Shown here one piece after another: positions 48,016 to 59,095 of a DNA stretch of 64,000 bases. The position numbers and the translations under genes were made by a program. Each line of letters opens with the position of its first letter. The first letter of the stretch is position 1. The DNA is from Azadirachta indica (lineage: Eukaryota > Streptophyta > Magnoliopsida > Sapindales > Meliaceae): the NCBI GenBank assembly GCA_022749755.1, contig CM040445.1, forward strand, positions 2,811,182 to 2,875,181, in the 5' to 3' direction. The notes beneath the pieces were generated by a model. It saw only the letters and a program-made list of their open reading frames with translations. It ran no database searches and had not been told where the DNA came from.

Positions 48016-50664
48016 ATGCTCTGTTCTTCAACTCGCATTCTCTGCAAACGAAATCTTAACATAGCAGCAGTATCTGCTTCTCTTCTTTTGAGAAAACATT
48101 TCGCTCCGAATTATAAGAAAATCCTTTTGATATCTTCAGAAAGTAAGCCAATTTCTTTGGTTTTTCCGTGGACCAAACCAGCGGTTTCAAGGCGTTCGTT
48201 TTTCAGTTTGAGATCGGAACATACAATGGCAAGCCAATCCAAGACTTCAGTTCATGAATTCAGTGTTAAGGTCAGCTTATTCGGTTCTTTTCATTTTTTA
48301 TTTATTGTTATTAATTCTATTATAAGTTTGATTGCTTGTTATTGCTGTTGTTGTTACCATTTTTTGGATGAAAATCAATTGTTTGCTTGTGTTATATTGT
48401 TATTTTTTTTCCATTTATTTTTGTGGCATTTGGGTTATGAGATTTGGTGGGATAAAAATAGGTTTCCTTTTCTTTGCCGTTTATTTTGATTAGTGCTTAA
48501 TCAAATAGATAATCCTGTGCCTGGATGTCGACAAAATGAAGAGAATGAAAAGTTAATGAAATTTTGAAGCTTTTGCGTTGTATGGTTAATTCCTGCTGAA
48601 TAAGCTTATCTTGACATCTTTAATGTGAATTATTTCATTGATTTGAAGTACGGGGAGTGTCTTTTGACAAGATCCGTATTATACATGTTAGCACCACCTT
48701 CAGATTATCGAATGATTGGTCTTATATTCTTGATATACCTTATATAAAAAGTTGTAGCTATTAGGGTTTCCCTTGTTTCACTTGCAAAAGCTGGAACATT
48801 GATTAAGATTATTGTTACCAAATGCTTTTAAATGAAGCTTAGTGTAGTACCTTGAGTCATGAGTCATGCTGTTATCTACGTTGAGCTAAGTCCAATAAGA
48901 GGAACAAAAAAGAAAATCCTCAGAATTATCAACTTGACTTGAGGATAATTTTCAGGTAGGCTTTTTTTTTTTTTTTTTTTGTTTAATTTAATTGGGAATT
49001 TGACATATGATGTGTTATTTTATACTATCTTGCAGGATGCTAGGGGTAATGATGTTGATCTTAGCATTTACAAAGGGAAGGTCCTTTTGATTGTCAATGT
49101 TGCATCACAATGGTATGCTACAGCTCCTATCTTGATTTTCTTTTCTCGATAGATTGATTAATATTATTGTGCCATTCACTTATGCTCCTGAACTCCCTCC
49201 TTTAAAATTGCACTTATAATATGTAAACAAGTCTAGTGGATCCCTCAGCTATATCCAATATGACGCAATCAAGGCTATTCTCTTTAAACCAAGAGCTAAC
49301 AAAACTGGAATTTCAAGTAGATGCTTTAGTTATTGCCCCACACTTCTGGCTCCTTTTGCACTATGCCTCTTCTCTGATTTTGAATGCAGTGGCTTAACCA
49401 ATTCAAACTACACTGAGCTGAGTCAGCTGTATGAGAAGTACAAAGACCAAGGTTTGCTTTACCAGTTGTTTTTCTCTGTATATTGATTTCTATAGATATG
49501 ACTAAGACCTTTGTATTTTAAACGTACCGAAATCTTTCTCACAAAGTCAATGGGAAGAAGTACTTAAAGTTTTTCTGTCTTAGTGCAGGCTTGGAGATTC
49601 TGGCATTTCCTTGTAATCAGTTTGGAGCTCAAGAGCCCGGAAACAATGAACAGATCTTAGAATTTGCTTGCACTCGCTTTAAGGCTGAGTTTCCCATATT
49701 TGATAAGGTACTTGTTCTGCATTTTTACCCATCTATAAAAAGAAGTATACTCTAGTCCCCCCATGTTTAGCTCCAAAGGTGCCCAAGTATAATACTTTGA
49801 TTATAGCTTTAGGAGAAGTAGCATCCGATTCTATAAAGTGGGTGAGCTATGTTATGATTTCAAATATGCTGCTAGATAAGAGGTAGAATAGTTAGATTTT
49901 ATCTTAATTTATTCCTTTCCCAGCATGTCAAAGTTGCCTAAATTTAATACTTGATTGTCATTTTTGTTATTTAACAATTATTTGATCATTTCTTGCAAAG
50001 ACTAAAACCTGAAGGGTTCCATTGGTTGCTTTAAAAACAATGAAGAATGATACGAATATAGAATTTAGTATCCAACATTTTCCTCTTTTAGAATTTTAAC
50101 TTAGCCAAGCCCCAGCCCTTAGTAGGAAAACAAAGGGGGAGGGGGGTGTTCAGGGTGATTGAAACTAGAACTTGATCGTATCCTTTCTCTTCCTATTATC
50201 GCCATCTCATCTATTTGATGGTTGACAGTGAAGAAAAAGGAAAGACTCGTTGGAACCTTAATAATATAAAGTCCAAGATTTCTGTGTTCCTCATAGGTTT
50301 CAGATCAGTGATGACAACAAACCTAATTTTGTGTTCTGAAAATAGGTTGATGTGAATGGTGACAATGCTGCTCCTTTGTACAAGTTTCTGAAATCGAGCA
50401 AAGGTGGACTTTTTGGAGACAGCATCAAGTGGAACTTTACCAAGTTCTTGGTTTATAAGGAAGGAAACATTGTTGAGCGTTATGCCCCCACCACTTCCCC
50501 ACTGAGTATAGAGGTAATATTCACTTGTGCTTTCACCACCCACCTTATTTCCAAATTTAATGATAATTCTGACTTTGGTCACTACTTGTTAAGTAATGCA
50601 ATCCTTGGTTAATGTTTTTTACTCTCTGCAGAAGGATGTAAAGAAACTGTTGGGGACTGCATAA
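48016..50664 (+). CDS. GPX6: Phospholipid hydroperoxide glutathione peroxidase with transit peptide
   Basis: Long-form plant GPX of 237 residues in six exons: 48016-48270, 49036-49112, 49390-49451, 49589-49707, 50346-50513, 50632-50664 (714 nt). The first 70 residues are rich in Ser, Arg and Leu and low in acidic residues, as in an organelle transit peptide; the mature-like part begins [16 protein letters not shown] second in-frame ATG at 48226 (Met71) could give a cytosolic form. Catalytic residues are complete: Cys111 (VASQCG, codon split TG|T), Gln142 in FPCNQF, Trp200 and Asn201 in IKWNF, with Cys140 in the same motif and Cys159 in FACTRF as resolving candidate. It closely matches Arabidopsis GPX6 (At4g11600) and the Citrus salt-associated GPX from memory. 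It is the only long copy left intact in the array. Confidence 0.96.
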
Positions 50665-51750
50665 GTGCTGTAGGTTGTTCTATCAGTTTACTGAGGATAT
50701 TATGATGAATAAGCACTTTCGTTGGAATGTATTTCTGAGCTTTGTGTCCTTTCGTACAAACAATAATAAACTTTTGCCTAATAATGTAACTATAAAAAAC
50801 TTAGTTGTATGAATTTCCCAGTTCTAGTAATTAAAATAGAAGTGCTTGGTTTGTACATTTGAAATTCTGTAAGATTTTGGAGGTCAATGTTATTTCTGTT
50901 TTAAGTTGTGTCCGAGATTAGTTCCTAATCTGGTTGCGGCCACCTGGGAAATGAAAATAATTTTTTCCGCAGATTTTGCTATGTTGAATTCTTGAATCCA
51001 GGGAGTACAAACAAACAATGGGAAATAACTGGGATCATGCTTAATCATGACATCAGTTGCCCATCCAAACCCACTTTTGATTTGTGAACAACGGGGTGGA
51101 CTCACGCCCATCCAAACCTTGTCAAAATATGCAACAAGCCTATTAGCCTAAGACTAGATTATATGTTGGACTTGGCGGGCGGGAAAGTCATTACGTATCA
51201 TTCAATTTAAGAAATAATTTGATATCAGATACCTTTCGATGCAAACCAACCATTAAGCTAGTTCGAATATCAGTGTAACAAAAAAATGTGAAAAAAACCA
51301 AAAATTAAATAAAAGGACGTTAAAACACTCAATGTTTTTTTTTCTTCTGTTCCTAAAGCTTTTGCTTTATCCATGCCATTTTTGTAAGCAGAGAATCCTT
51401 GGGAGATCGTAGACAGCAGTATAGAAATAGCAATCAACTTTAATGAAACAGAAATAAGCGATGGGTTGCAAAATATAATCTAACAGCTTAGAAAGCTTCA
51501 TTGTTTTTGGGGAAAAAAAAAAAAAAGGTTTAACATTAAAGACAACAGACTGTTTCTCCCAAAAATCTTCTACCTCCAAACCGCTAAAAAAAATTTATGA
51601 AAAAGTTCCCACGGTTGTTTGAGAAGGTACCGACGATTACTTTGTCACAAACTAAGTTAGCACGAACCCACTGCAAATGGAGGACAAATTGAGTGGATTT
51701 CGGATGTACAATTCACCATGCGTTTGTCGCGGCAAATCCTCATCCACGCG
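50665..51750. other. Spacer 3' of GPX6
   Basis: GPX6 3' UTR, then non-coding sequence. The part next to 51751 should be the 3' UTR of the minus-strand gene X. Open frames at 50890-51111 and 51367-51579 (minus) are not recognised. Confidence 0.55.
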
Positions 51751-51962
51751 TCAAATCAATCTGCGTGTGGGTTTTCTCAGACCAAGTGATCGAGATGCAG
51801 GCGAGGCGTCCATTGCAGCCGGAGAAAAATGTGGAGAGGCAGGCGCATAAATTGCGTTAGCTGATTTATTACTTGGCTGAGGTGTAGAATTCTTTTGACT
51901 ATCAGGGGGAGCAACTTGTTTGGTCTTCGTCTTAGAACCACCGCATACAAAACTGCACTAGC
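51751..51962 (-). pseudogene. Truncated terminal exon of an unidentified minus-strand gene (gene X)
   Basis: On the minus strand an acceptor-like GTGCAG near 51957 is followed by an open frame encoding a Ser/Pro/Ala-rich C-terminus (QVAPPDSQKNSTPQPSNKSA ... SLGLRKPTRRLI) ending in TGA at 51753-51751. Part of the same exon, also after an acceptor (TTGTTGCAG), appears at about 58550-58645. The rest of the gene is absent upstream because GT47-tail sequence starts at about 52000. I infer that duplication breakpoints cut the gene just 5' of its last exon; the full gene may lie beyond the window. Product not recognised. Confidence 0.55.
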
Positions 51963-51999
51963 ACCACCTCCAATAAGCAATATTTATCATGCAGTAGAC

Positions 52000-52080
52000 A
52001 ACATGAATAATTTTCTCCAGAGGGCGAACAGCTTGGATTAAATTGTAACATATTTTTATTTTTGTCATTTTTTGTTCTGT
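52000..52080 (+). repeat. Duplicated GT47 3' tail, start of unit 2
   Basis: The sequence atgaataattttctccagag, a few more codons and gcttggattaaattgtaaca repeat the end and stop region of the GT47 gene at 44860-44920, with small changes. No other part of the GT47 CDS is present. This marks the junction between units 1 and 2. Confidence 0.85.
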
Positions 52081-52083
52081 CTT

Positions 52084-52116
<33 letters not shown>

Positions 52117-52123
<7 letters not shown>

Positions 52124-52605
52124 AAAAAATGGCCCGAAGGCCAGAGGATTGATGGGCCGCATGCCAGCGAGCCCAAATAGCAGCTCAGTATGGATGCAAT
52201 CTGCTCAGTCTGCCAAGGGTAGGTCCTGATTAGGTTGCGTCTAGTTAATTGCTGAACGAGGTAATTTACTTGATCAAATGTAGGCGAATCATAGTTTGAA
52301 TAGACGCTGAATCGTTGAGAACTCTCTGCTCGACACGATTCGATTATTGTTGCGAAACTATTGTTCATTAGGATCTTCATGATAATGGAAACTAACTTGA
52401 ATTTGTAATTTTACTTTAGAACATATTAAAATTCTGTTAGAATTCCTAATACTATTAGAATAAGGAAATTAATATTTAAATGCATAGTATTCTGGTCTAT
52501 GTACAAGAACAAAAAGAGTTTTTTCAAAGGAAGTAATAAAAATTTTTTTTTATGAATTTAATCTTTATTATGTGATATCGAAAGTTATAAATTTCGATAT
52601 CAACA
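52117..52605. repeat. LTR of the non-autonomous element, left copy
   Basis: Shares long matches with 54335-54814, such as gaggattgatgggccgcatg, gcccaaatagcagctcagta, and aatttacttgatcaaat. Ends atttcgatatcaaca. Confidence 0.9.
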
Positions 52606-53320
52606 GCTAACTCCATTCATGAGAAATAATACAAAAAGTTATGAGAGCTAGTAAGAAAGAACAACTATGGCAAAATAAAAATAAATGCCAACGAAGAAAA
52701 GGGGAGATTTCAGAACTTGGAAACCGTAAGAGAGAAAAAGGCATGGTGGGATACTTATTTGATGAAACAAAAAAAAAAAAAAGGAGAAAAATCAGGTGTG
52801 GAGAAATAAAAATTCAATGTGGATGAGCAGCTACTAGAAGGAGATTATGCAGGAGTTAAAAAAAAAATTGTAAAAACAAAAAAAAAGGGGAGCTTGGAAG
52901 TTAAGAGAAAAAGAAGTATGATAAATTGATAATGATAGAATTTTTGTTGGTAGTGTTAGGAAAAAGATAGAGTGAAAGTCAAAGAGGGAGACAAACTGGG
53001 GACGTAAAAAACAGTGAACAAATAAAAAATAGTGGAGAGATTGAAAGCTGAAAGGAAAAATAATGATTTGAGAAAAAAAGAAATTGGCAAAAATAGGCAT
53101 AGGAAGAATATCTGATGGCCAAAGAAATAAAAAAGGGGAAGACGGAAGATCAGGTGGCCAAACAAATAAAAAAGAAAAGGAGGATCAGGTGGCTAAACGA
53201 ATAAAAAAAGAGGGGGAAGATCACATGTGAAAAGATTAACTGCTCAAAAAAATGAATAAGTTAATATTTCACTACTGAAAAAAAAAAAAAAAAAACTACA
53301 TGACCTGATGTTTTTAGGAA

Positions 53321-54140
53321 AAAGATCTTGTCATAATTCAAATCAAGCAACTATAATTAACAGATTAATAAATGTTATACATTCAAAAATTGCTGTAAAA
53401 AATATCTGACTACAGTTCAAATCAAGCAATTATGAAACGCAAAGATTCATCGTTGATAAAAAGATCTGAACATGATTCAGATCACAACGATTATCTTATT
53501 CTGATGTCTTAGTATTCAAAGAGTTATTATAAAAAAAATCTGATCACAGTTGAAGTCAAAACAATGATGATTAGAAATTCAACAGAGTTCGTTTGCTTAG
53601 CTAATTGTTATAAAAAGATCTGACCATAATTTAGATTAGATGACGATGATTAGAAAATTATTAAATTTCATTTATTCAACGAGCTGTTATAAAAAGATCT
53701 TACCACAATTCAGATCAGATCAAAAGATCAATAAAATTTGTTCATTCAATAGATTGCTATAAAAAGATTTAACTATAGTTCAAATCAAATGACGGTGATT
53801 AGGAATACAATAGACTTCATTAACTTAGCAAATTGTCATAAAAAAATATGATCATAGTTCAGATCAGACAATGATTAGAAGATTGCTAAAATTCGTTCAT
53901 TCAACGAAATCATTAAAAAGATCTGACCACAGTTCATATCAGAAAATCATTAAATTTTGTCTATTCAACAAATTACCGTAAAAAAAATCTGACCTTAGTT
54001 CGAATTAAACAACGAAATAAGTTTCAAAAAAAGTTGTTGAAAAAAAATCTAATCTCAGTTCAGACCATACAACAATTAGAAGAATCGTAAAATTTATTTC
54101 ATATAGAAATTGTTGAAGAGAAGACCTAGTCAAAACTCAA
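53321..54140 (+). repeat. Degenerate tandem array, about 12 units of 60-83 bp
   Basis: The word aaaaagatctgaccacagtt with variations, followed by cagatcagacaa-like sequence and then a gattag/attcattcaacgaattgttat segment, recurs starting near 53321, 53397, 53457, 53530, 53613, 53691, 53759, 53839, 53913, 53978, 54041 and 54119. Spacing is 60-83 bases. The array lies in the interior of the LTR element. Confidence 0.85.
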
Positions 54141-54334
54141 ACCTTATGTTAACCTTTGTCCGAAATTAGTAAAGTCTGTTTCAATCAAACCACAATGCGT
54201 CTCGGTTATCTACAACAAAGAGAATGAATTGTTGTTAGATGCCAAGTTTCAAATTTGAGGTTCAAGTTTGTAGATCATTCTTAAATAAAATTTCCAGTAA
54301 AAAAGTTCATTTTACTAAAAATTAGGAGGTTTGT

Positions 54335-54814
54335 TGTTTGGAAAAATGGCCCAAAACTTAGAGGATTGATGGGCCGCATGCCAGCAAGCCCAAATAGCAG
54401 CTCAGTATGGATGCAATCTGCTCAGTTTGCTAAGGACAGGTCCTGGTCGAATTGCGTCTAGTCAACTGCTGAGCGAGGGAATTTACTTGATCAAATTTAG
54501 GCGAATCATGGTCTAAATAGACGCTGAATCGGTAAAAACTCTTTGTTCGAGAAGGTTCGACTACTTTTGCGAAACTGTTATTCATTAAAATTGACTTGAA
54601 TTTGTAATACTAATTTAAAACGTATTAAAATTCTATAGAACTCATATTAAGACAAAAAAATTAGCGCTTATATATATATGACATTTTATTCATGTGCAAG
54701 AAAAAGAAGAGTTTTTCTAAAGGAAGCAATAAAAATTTTCTTTTCTTATAAAAAAGTAAGAAGAATTTAATTTTTATTAGGTGATATCGGAAGTTATAAA
54801 TTTTGGTATAAACA
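54335..54814. repeat. LTR of the non-autonomous element, right copy
   Basis: Starts TGTTTGGAAAAATGGCCC after a G-rich tract (aggaggtttgt), ends ggtataaaca, and is followed directly by a (TA)n tract. Diverged from the left copy by scattered substitutions and small indels. Confidence 0.9.
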
Positions 54815-54837
54815 TATATATATATATATATATATAA

Positions 54838-56279
54838 AGAATTTTGAGAAACAATTCCCCATTACGGGAGCAAATTGTACGACGATTGTACATGAAACAA
54901 ATTATCAAGTTCGAGAATCAAATTCTATATAGCATTCTTTCATACAATTAGAACAGCAGTAACTATTGATTGATTTGAGGTGAAGTACCTAACAGCTTAT
55001 ATGATTTATCATATCTTCCTGTTAGTTTCTTCTGCTCTTGGAGGGCGGGGATATGTAAACCTAACTACTGAGACCATGACATTTGTGTTATATACATATA
55101 TATATATATATATATATTGGCAGGATTCTTTTGGTTGGGTGTCAATTTTAGAATAATTGTATAAGAACATAATTTTCATGATTCGATCGAAATATATTAG
55201 ACAGCATTCTTTTGTAGAATTATACAATCACATTAATCTATAAGGATTAAGATTATGGAAAATTCCACGCAAAATTCATGACATATTTTCCACTAAATTT
55301 TTTTTTTTTTTGGTAAGTATTCTAATTATTAGATAGTTGTAATTCATATACTCCTCTGACTCAATATAATTAGTTAATCAAAATATTAGTAAAATACATG
55401 TCATAAAGATAATATTAGAATAATGGTGTACAGAATTCAATTGACACATAAAAACTATATAAAAGAATTCAAAATAGAATGACTCAAACAAAGATATAAC
55501 AATCATGCAAGAAAATGTTAAAACAGGATAGAGTAGTTAAAATAAATATTACCTCTACTAGTCAATCCTAACAGAGAAAAGAACGAAAAGAAACGTTTAT
55601 TTTTTCAGAGAGTGCAGAGAAAAAAATGTGCTAAAAAAGTTTGTTTTAAAGGAATGCCCTAATCCAGTAAGGAAAGGACAAAGCATTCATCATCATCATC
55701 CTTGGCCAAAATATTTATTCTCAAAAATAAATAAGAAAATTAAAGGCTCAGTATTTTCCTGTATTTGAATTTCTCTCTTGTCAAATAATATAAACTTTCT
55801 AATTAAATTAGGAAAGTGAATATTACAAATATAGCAGTCTTTTGTAGAATTGGGAGAACCAAAATTATTAATTTATGTGAGATGAACTAGTTTTATATTC
55901 TCCGATAAGTTGTCAAATTTTGTTATTAAAATTTTATGTATATTTCTACATTTTTCTTGTTTGTTTTTATTTCTTGCCTTCTGCCCAAATATTCCAGTTC
56001 TGTTTCTATTCTCATATATCACAGTCTGGAATCTAGAATTCTTAGCATGATTTATTTGAACTACTCTCTAACGAGAATAAAAAGATATTCAAGATATGTT
56101 GCAGCGAGGTGGAAAAAACGATAGATCACCATTAAAATATTCAGGGATGCGCATACAATAGTTTAAAACCCAAGTTAAAGTATAAAAGCGAGCATATCCC
56201 AGGTACATGCTTTCCACACCAAGCTTTTTAGGTTTGTACTCGGTACTGCCTGCAGTACTTTTAGAATAGGCATCACAAA
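54838..56279 (+). repeat. Unit 2 region upstream of short GPX copy 3
   Basis: Resumes the unit sequence after the LTR element: 54838-54920 repeats 44960-45030 (ttgtacgacgattgtacatg). A stretch of about 600 bases at 55220-55830 is absent from unit 1 and flanked by the words agca(t/g)tcttttgtagaatt at 55204 and 55832. 55826-56160 is the second copy of the pre-GPX block. Confidence 0.7.
56181..56187 (+). promoter_or_regulatory. TATA box of short GPX copy 3
   Basis: TATAAAA 99 bases upstream of the ATG at 56280, in the same context as the TATA box at 45554. Confidence 0.6.
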
Positions 56280-57375
56280 ATGGCTGGCCAATCCATATAC
56301 GATTTAACTGTTAATGTCAGTCTCTTGGAATCATATATCAATTTTCTATTTCCATTTAATAGGACTCTTTTTTTTTTCATTGTGTTATCTGAACTATATA
56401 TCTTATCATTTTCTTATTTCCAGGATGCGAAGGGAAATGATGTTAGTCTTAGTATTTACAAAGGAAAGGTTCTATTGATTGTGAATGTTGCTTCTGAATG
56501 GTACATCATAATTTCTCATTCACTTCATAACTTTCTTAATATTTTTTCACTCTTTTTACTCTTAGATTCTCTGTTTCTAAAACAGAGAATGAGCCGAAGA
56601 ACCAGCTACTGGCATTTCCCTTTTTTTTCACTTTTTGTAACAATAAACATTCTTCCTGTGATGTTAAAATTTGTTAATTCAGCGTCTTTACTGGTCCAAA
56701 CTACACCGAGCTGAATCAATTATATGCTAGATATAAAGACCAAGGTTTGTTTGCTTGTTTTCAGTTCTTCTACCTTTAATAATTGAATGTTCCTAGCGGC
56801 AGCTGTTGTTGATCATTTAGCTGCAGCAATTTTTCTGCTCGTGACTTGTTTATGTCTCTTTTCAGGTTTAGAGATTCTGGGATTTCCATGTAATCAGTTT
56901 GGAGCTCAGGAACCAGGGAGTAATGAACAGATCTTAGAGCGTGCTTGCACTCGCTTCAAGGCCGAGTTTCCCATTTTTGGAAAGGTTATAGCCGGATTAA
57001 TCTCATCGCTCCACAATTTTAGCATAAATTTTTTTTAAAAGGAAAACCAATTTGTTTGTTCTGACTGTGTTCATTATTAGATTGATGTAAATGGGGAAAA
57101 TGCTTCTCCAGTGTACAAGGTATTAAAGGCAGGTAATTGGACTATGTTTGAGGATAACATTCAATGGAACTTCGGCAAGTTCCTCGTCGACAGGAATGGA
57201 AAAGTTTACGATCGCTATTACCCCTCAACCTCCCCTCTTAGCATTGAGGTAAACGCATTAGTCTTTATTTTAGACAGTTCTTCTGATTTGAATCATATTG
57301 CATTGTATTGTCTCATAGATTCTAGTTAATATCGTTTTGCAGCATGACATTAAGAAGCTGTTGGGAATCAAATGA
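56280..57375 (+). CDS. GPX: Glutathione peroxidase, short form, copy 3 (unit 2)
   Basis: Six exons: 56280-56315, 56424-56500, 56683-56744, 56866-56984, 57081-57248, 57343-57375; total 495 nt, 164 residues, untargeted N-terminus [12 protein letters not shown]. The peroxidatic Cys38 is retained across the exon 2/3 junction (TG|C), but the following glycine is Val39 ([12 protein letters not shown]), whereas GPXs usually have [19 protein letters not shown] and Trp127 ([12 protein letters not shown]) are present. The first donor is GTCAGT rather than GTGAGT and is still usable. No stop or frameshift was found. It is the best preserved sister of the copy at 45624 and probably redundant with it. Confidence 0.87.
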
Positions 57376-58329
57376 TGAAACAATCACTGCTGAGATATCA
57401 AGCCTTGACTAAGGTCATAAATAAAACTGATTAAGCACTTACAAGTTTGTTGGGTAAGCAGTATTTGCAAGTTATTTGTATCTTAAACTCCTTTCCATTT
57501 GAATAAATTATCGTCTTCTCTATTTGGTATGGGTTTATGCAAATGCAATAGTTTTGTATTTTCTCCCTCGTATTTATCTGATATTTCTATAGTCTATGGT
57601 TGACTTCAAATTGGCAAAAACTGTTCGATTGTCTGTCTAAGTTTTGAATATGATTAAGAAGGCAGTGAAGAAATCAGCATAGTTGTTCTATAGAATGAGA
57701 TAAGAAGATTGCATCATACAAGATTTACTTAAAACATGATTTCAGGTTTGAATATTGAATATGATTTGAGTTTTCAATTTTCATCATAAACTCTTGACTC
57801 TGTAATTAAAGAGAAAGGTTAATCTGAATTCAGATATGTAATGTATATATAAGATAATTGTAAGACATTTGTCTTACAGTAAATTGTTGCAGGGCTTATC
57901 TTCTAGATAATGTTCGAAACAGGAAAAGTCAGTAGTCATGTATTAGAGACAATACACCAGAATCTGATTCCATGAATATGCGACATCAAAATTTAATTTT
58001 ATTCCAAAGACAAATGTAAACTGTTGTTGTTTTATGTGTAGTATTAAATAAAAAATTGCTGCCGAATTGTGAACTCAAAAGCCTCAAAACTGTCATCTTC
58101 ACACGAAGAATCAAAGAAAGCAGAAACGAAAGGGCTGAAAACTCGTACAATATCAGCTAGTTTTAGGGGCAAAAAAATTAAAAAGATTTAGTTAACCGAT
58201 TTTTGAAAGATTAGACAGCATGGAGCTAGGGACCAAAATGAAAAAAAAAAATATTTTCTTAGTTGTGATTTTATTACCCACTTACGCATTCGCTGATGCA
58301 ACTATCCCAACCGTCCAATTATCCCAAAA
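57376..58329. other. Unit 2 spacer (GPX 3' flank to long-GPX promoter remnant)
   Basis: Repeats the spacer of unit 1 (46659-48015) with several deletions. It is close in the first 600 bases and shorter afterwards. No gene seen. Confidence 0.7.
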
Positions 58330-58552
58330 TTTTAACATCGCAGCGTATCTGCTTGTCTTCTTTTGACAAAACGTTTTGCTCCGAATTGTGAGAGAACCCT
58401 TCTGATATATTGACAAAGCAAGCCAATTTCTTTGGTTTATCCGTGGACCAAACGGGCAGTCTCAACTCTCAAGGCGTCCGTTTTTCAATTTGAGATCGGA
58501 ACATTCAATGGCAAGCCAATTCAAGACTTCGGTCCATGAATTCACTCGTATA
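58330..58552 (+). pseudogene. Truncated exon 1 of the long GPX (unit 2)
   Basis: Matches exon 1 of GPX6 (48050-48265), including gccaatttctttggtttatccgtggaccaa-type sequence and the internal start with tggcaagccaattcaagact at 58508. It contains indels. It stops abruptly near 58552 and joins sequence matching 51849 onward, so exons 2-6 have been deleted. No GPX can be made from it. Confidence 0.88.
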
Positions 58553-58655
58553 TTGCGGTAGCTGATTTATTACTTAGCTGAGGTGTAGAATTCAGGGGGA
58601 GCAACTTGTTTGCTCTTCATCTTAGAGCCACCACCTGCAACAACCAATATTTATC
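58550..58655 (-). pseudogene. Fragment of gene X terminal exon (unit 2)
   Basis: On the minus strand, TTGTTGCAG is followed by coding-like sequence similar to 51849-51960, with a deletion of about 15 bases (the QKN-equivalent region). It is cut on its 3' side by fusion to the long-GPX exon 1 fragment. Confidence 0.55.
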
Positions 58656-58740
58656 ATGCAATAATATTCTCGTGAGGGTGAACAGCTTGGATTAAATTGA
58701 AACATATTTCCTTTTTTGTCTTTTATTGTTGTGTTCTTTT
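58656..58740 (+). repeat. Duplicated GT47 3' tail, start of unit 3
   Basis: The sequence ataatattctcgtgagggtg followed by aacagcttggattaaattga repeats the GT47 end again. Preceding it is caatatttatcatgca, also present before the unit 1/2 junction at 51979-51994, so both junctions come from one original breakpoint. Confidence 0.82.
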
Positions 58741-59095
58741 ATTGCACCTATAAAATTTTGGAGAAGAATTCACATAACGAGAGAAAATTGTATGACGATT
58801 GTATATGAAACTAATTTTGCAAGTTCGTGAATTAAATTCAATATAGCTGTCTATCATACAGTTATAACAATATTAACTATTGATTGATTTGAGATGAACT
58901 TCTTTAACAGATTATATCATTTATCGTATCTTCCTATTAGTTTCTTCTGCTCCTATGGGGCGGGTGTATGCATGTAAACCCAACTAATAAAATCTTGACG
59001 GCTGTATTTTTTTTTTTTTTAATATATTGGAATTATTCTTTCGGTTCGGTGTCAATTTTAAGATGATTGTATAAGAAAGTAATTTTCATGTTCCA

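Larger units (their letters stand above)
44860..52000 (+). repeat. Tandem duplication unit 1 (GT47 tail - short GPX - long GPX - gene X last exon)
   Basis: Unit 1 runs from the 3' end of the GT47 gene to the minus-strand terminal exon at 51751-51960. Its left border sequence (atgaataatcttctcgag...gcttggattaaattg) reappears at about 52000 and 58660. Its internal landmarks reappear in the same order in units 2 and 3. It is the only unit with complete short and long GPX genes, so it is taken as closest to the ancestral arrangement. Confidence 0.8.
52117..54814. mobile_element. Non-autonomous LTR element with internal tandem array
   Basis: About 2.7 kb flanked by direct repeats of roughly 480 bases (52117-52605 and 54335-54814), both ending in ACA. 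The element interrupts a (TA)n tract that corresponds to the uninterrupted tract at about 44950 in unit 1. The interior is A/purine-rich on the plus strand (52620-53290), followed by a degenerate tandem array (53321-54140). No gag or pol similarity was seen, so it fits a LARD- or TRIM-like non-autonomous retrotransposon. Primer-site assignment is uncertain. Confidence 0.8.

Noticed and set aside
52834..53165. Minus-strand Phe/Leu-rich frames opposite the purine-rich interior of the LTR element
   Set aside because: Artefact of the polypurine strand bias; no start or motif support.
53321..54140. CRISPR-like array
   Set aside because: Units vary in length and sequence, there are no conserved repeats with unique spacers, no cas genes, and the genome is a plant.
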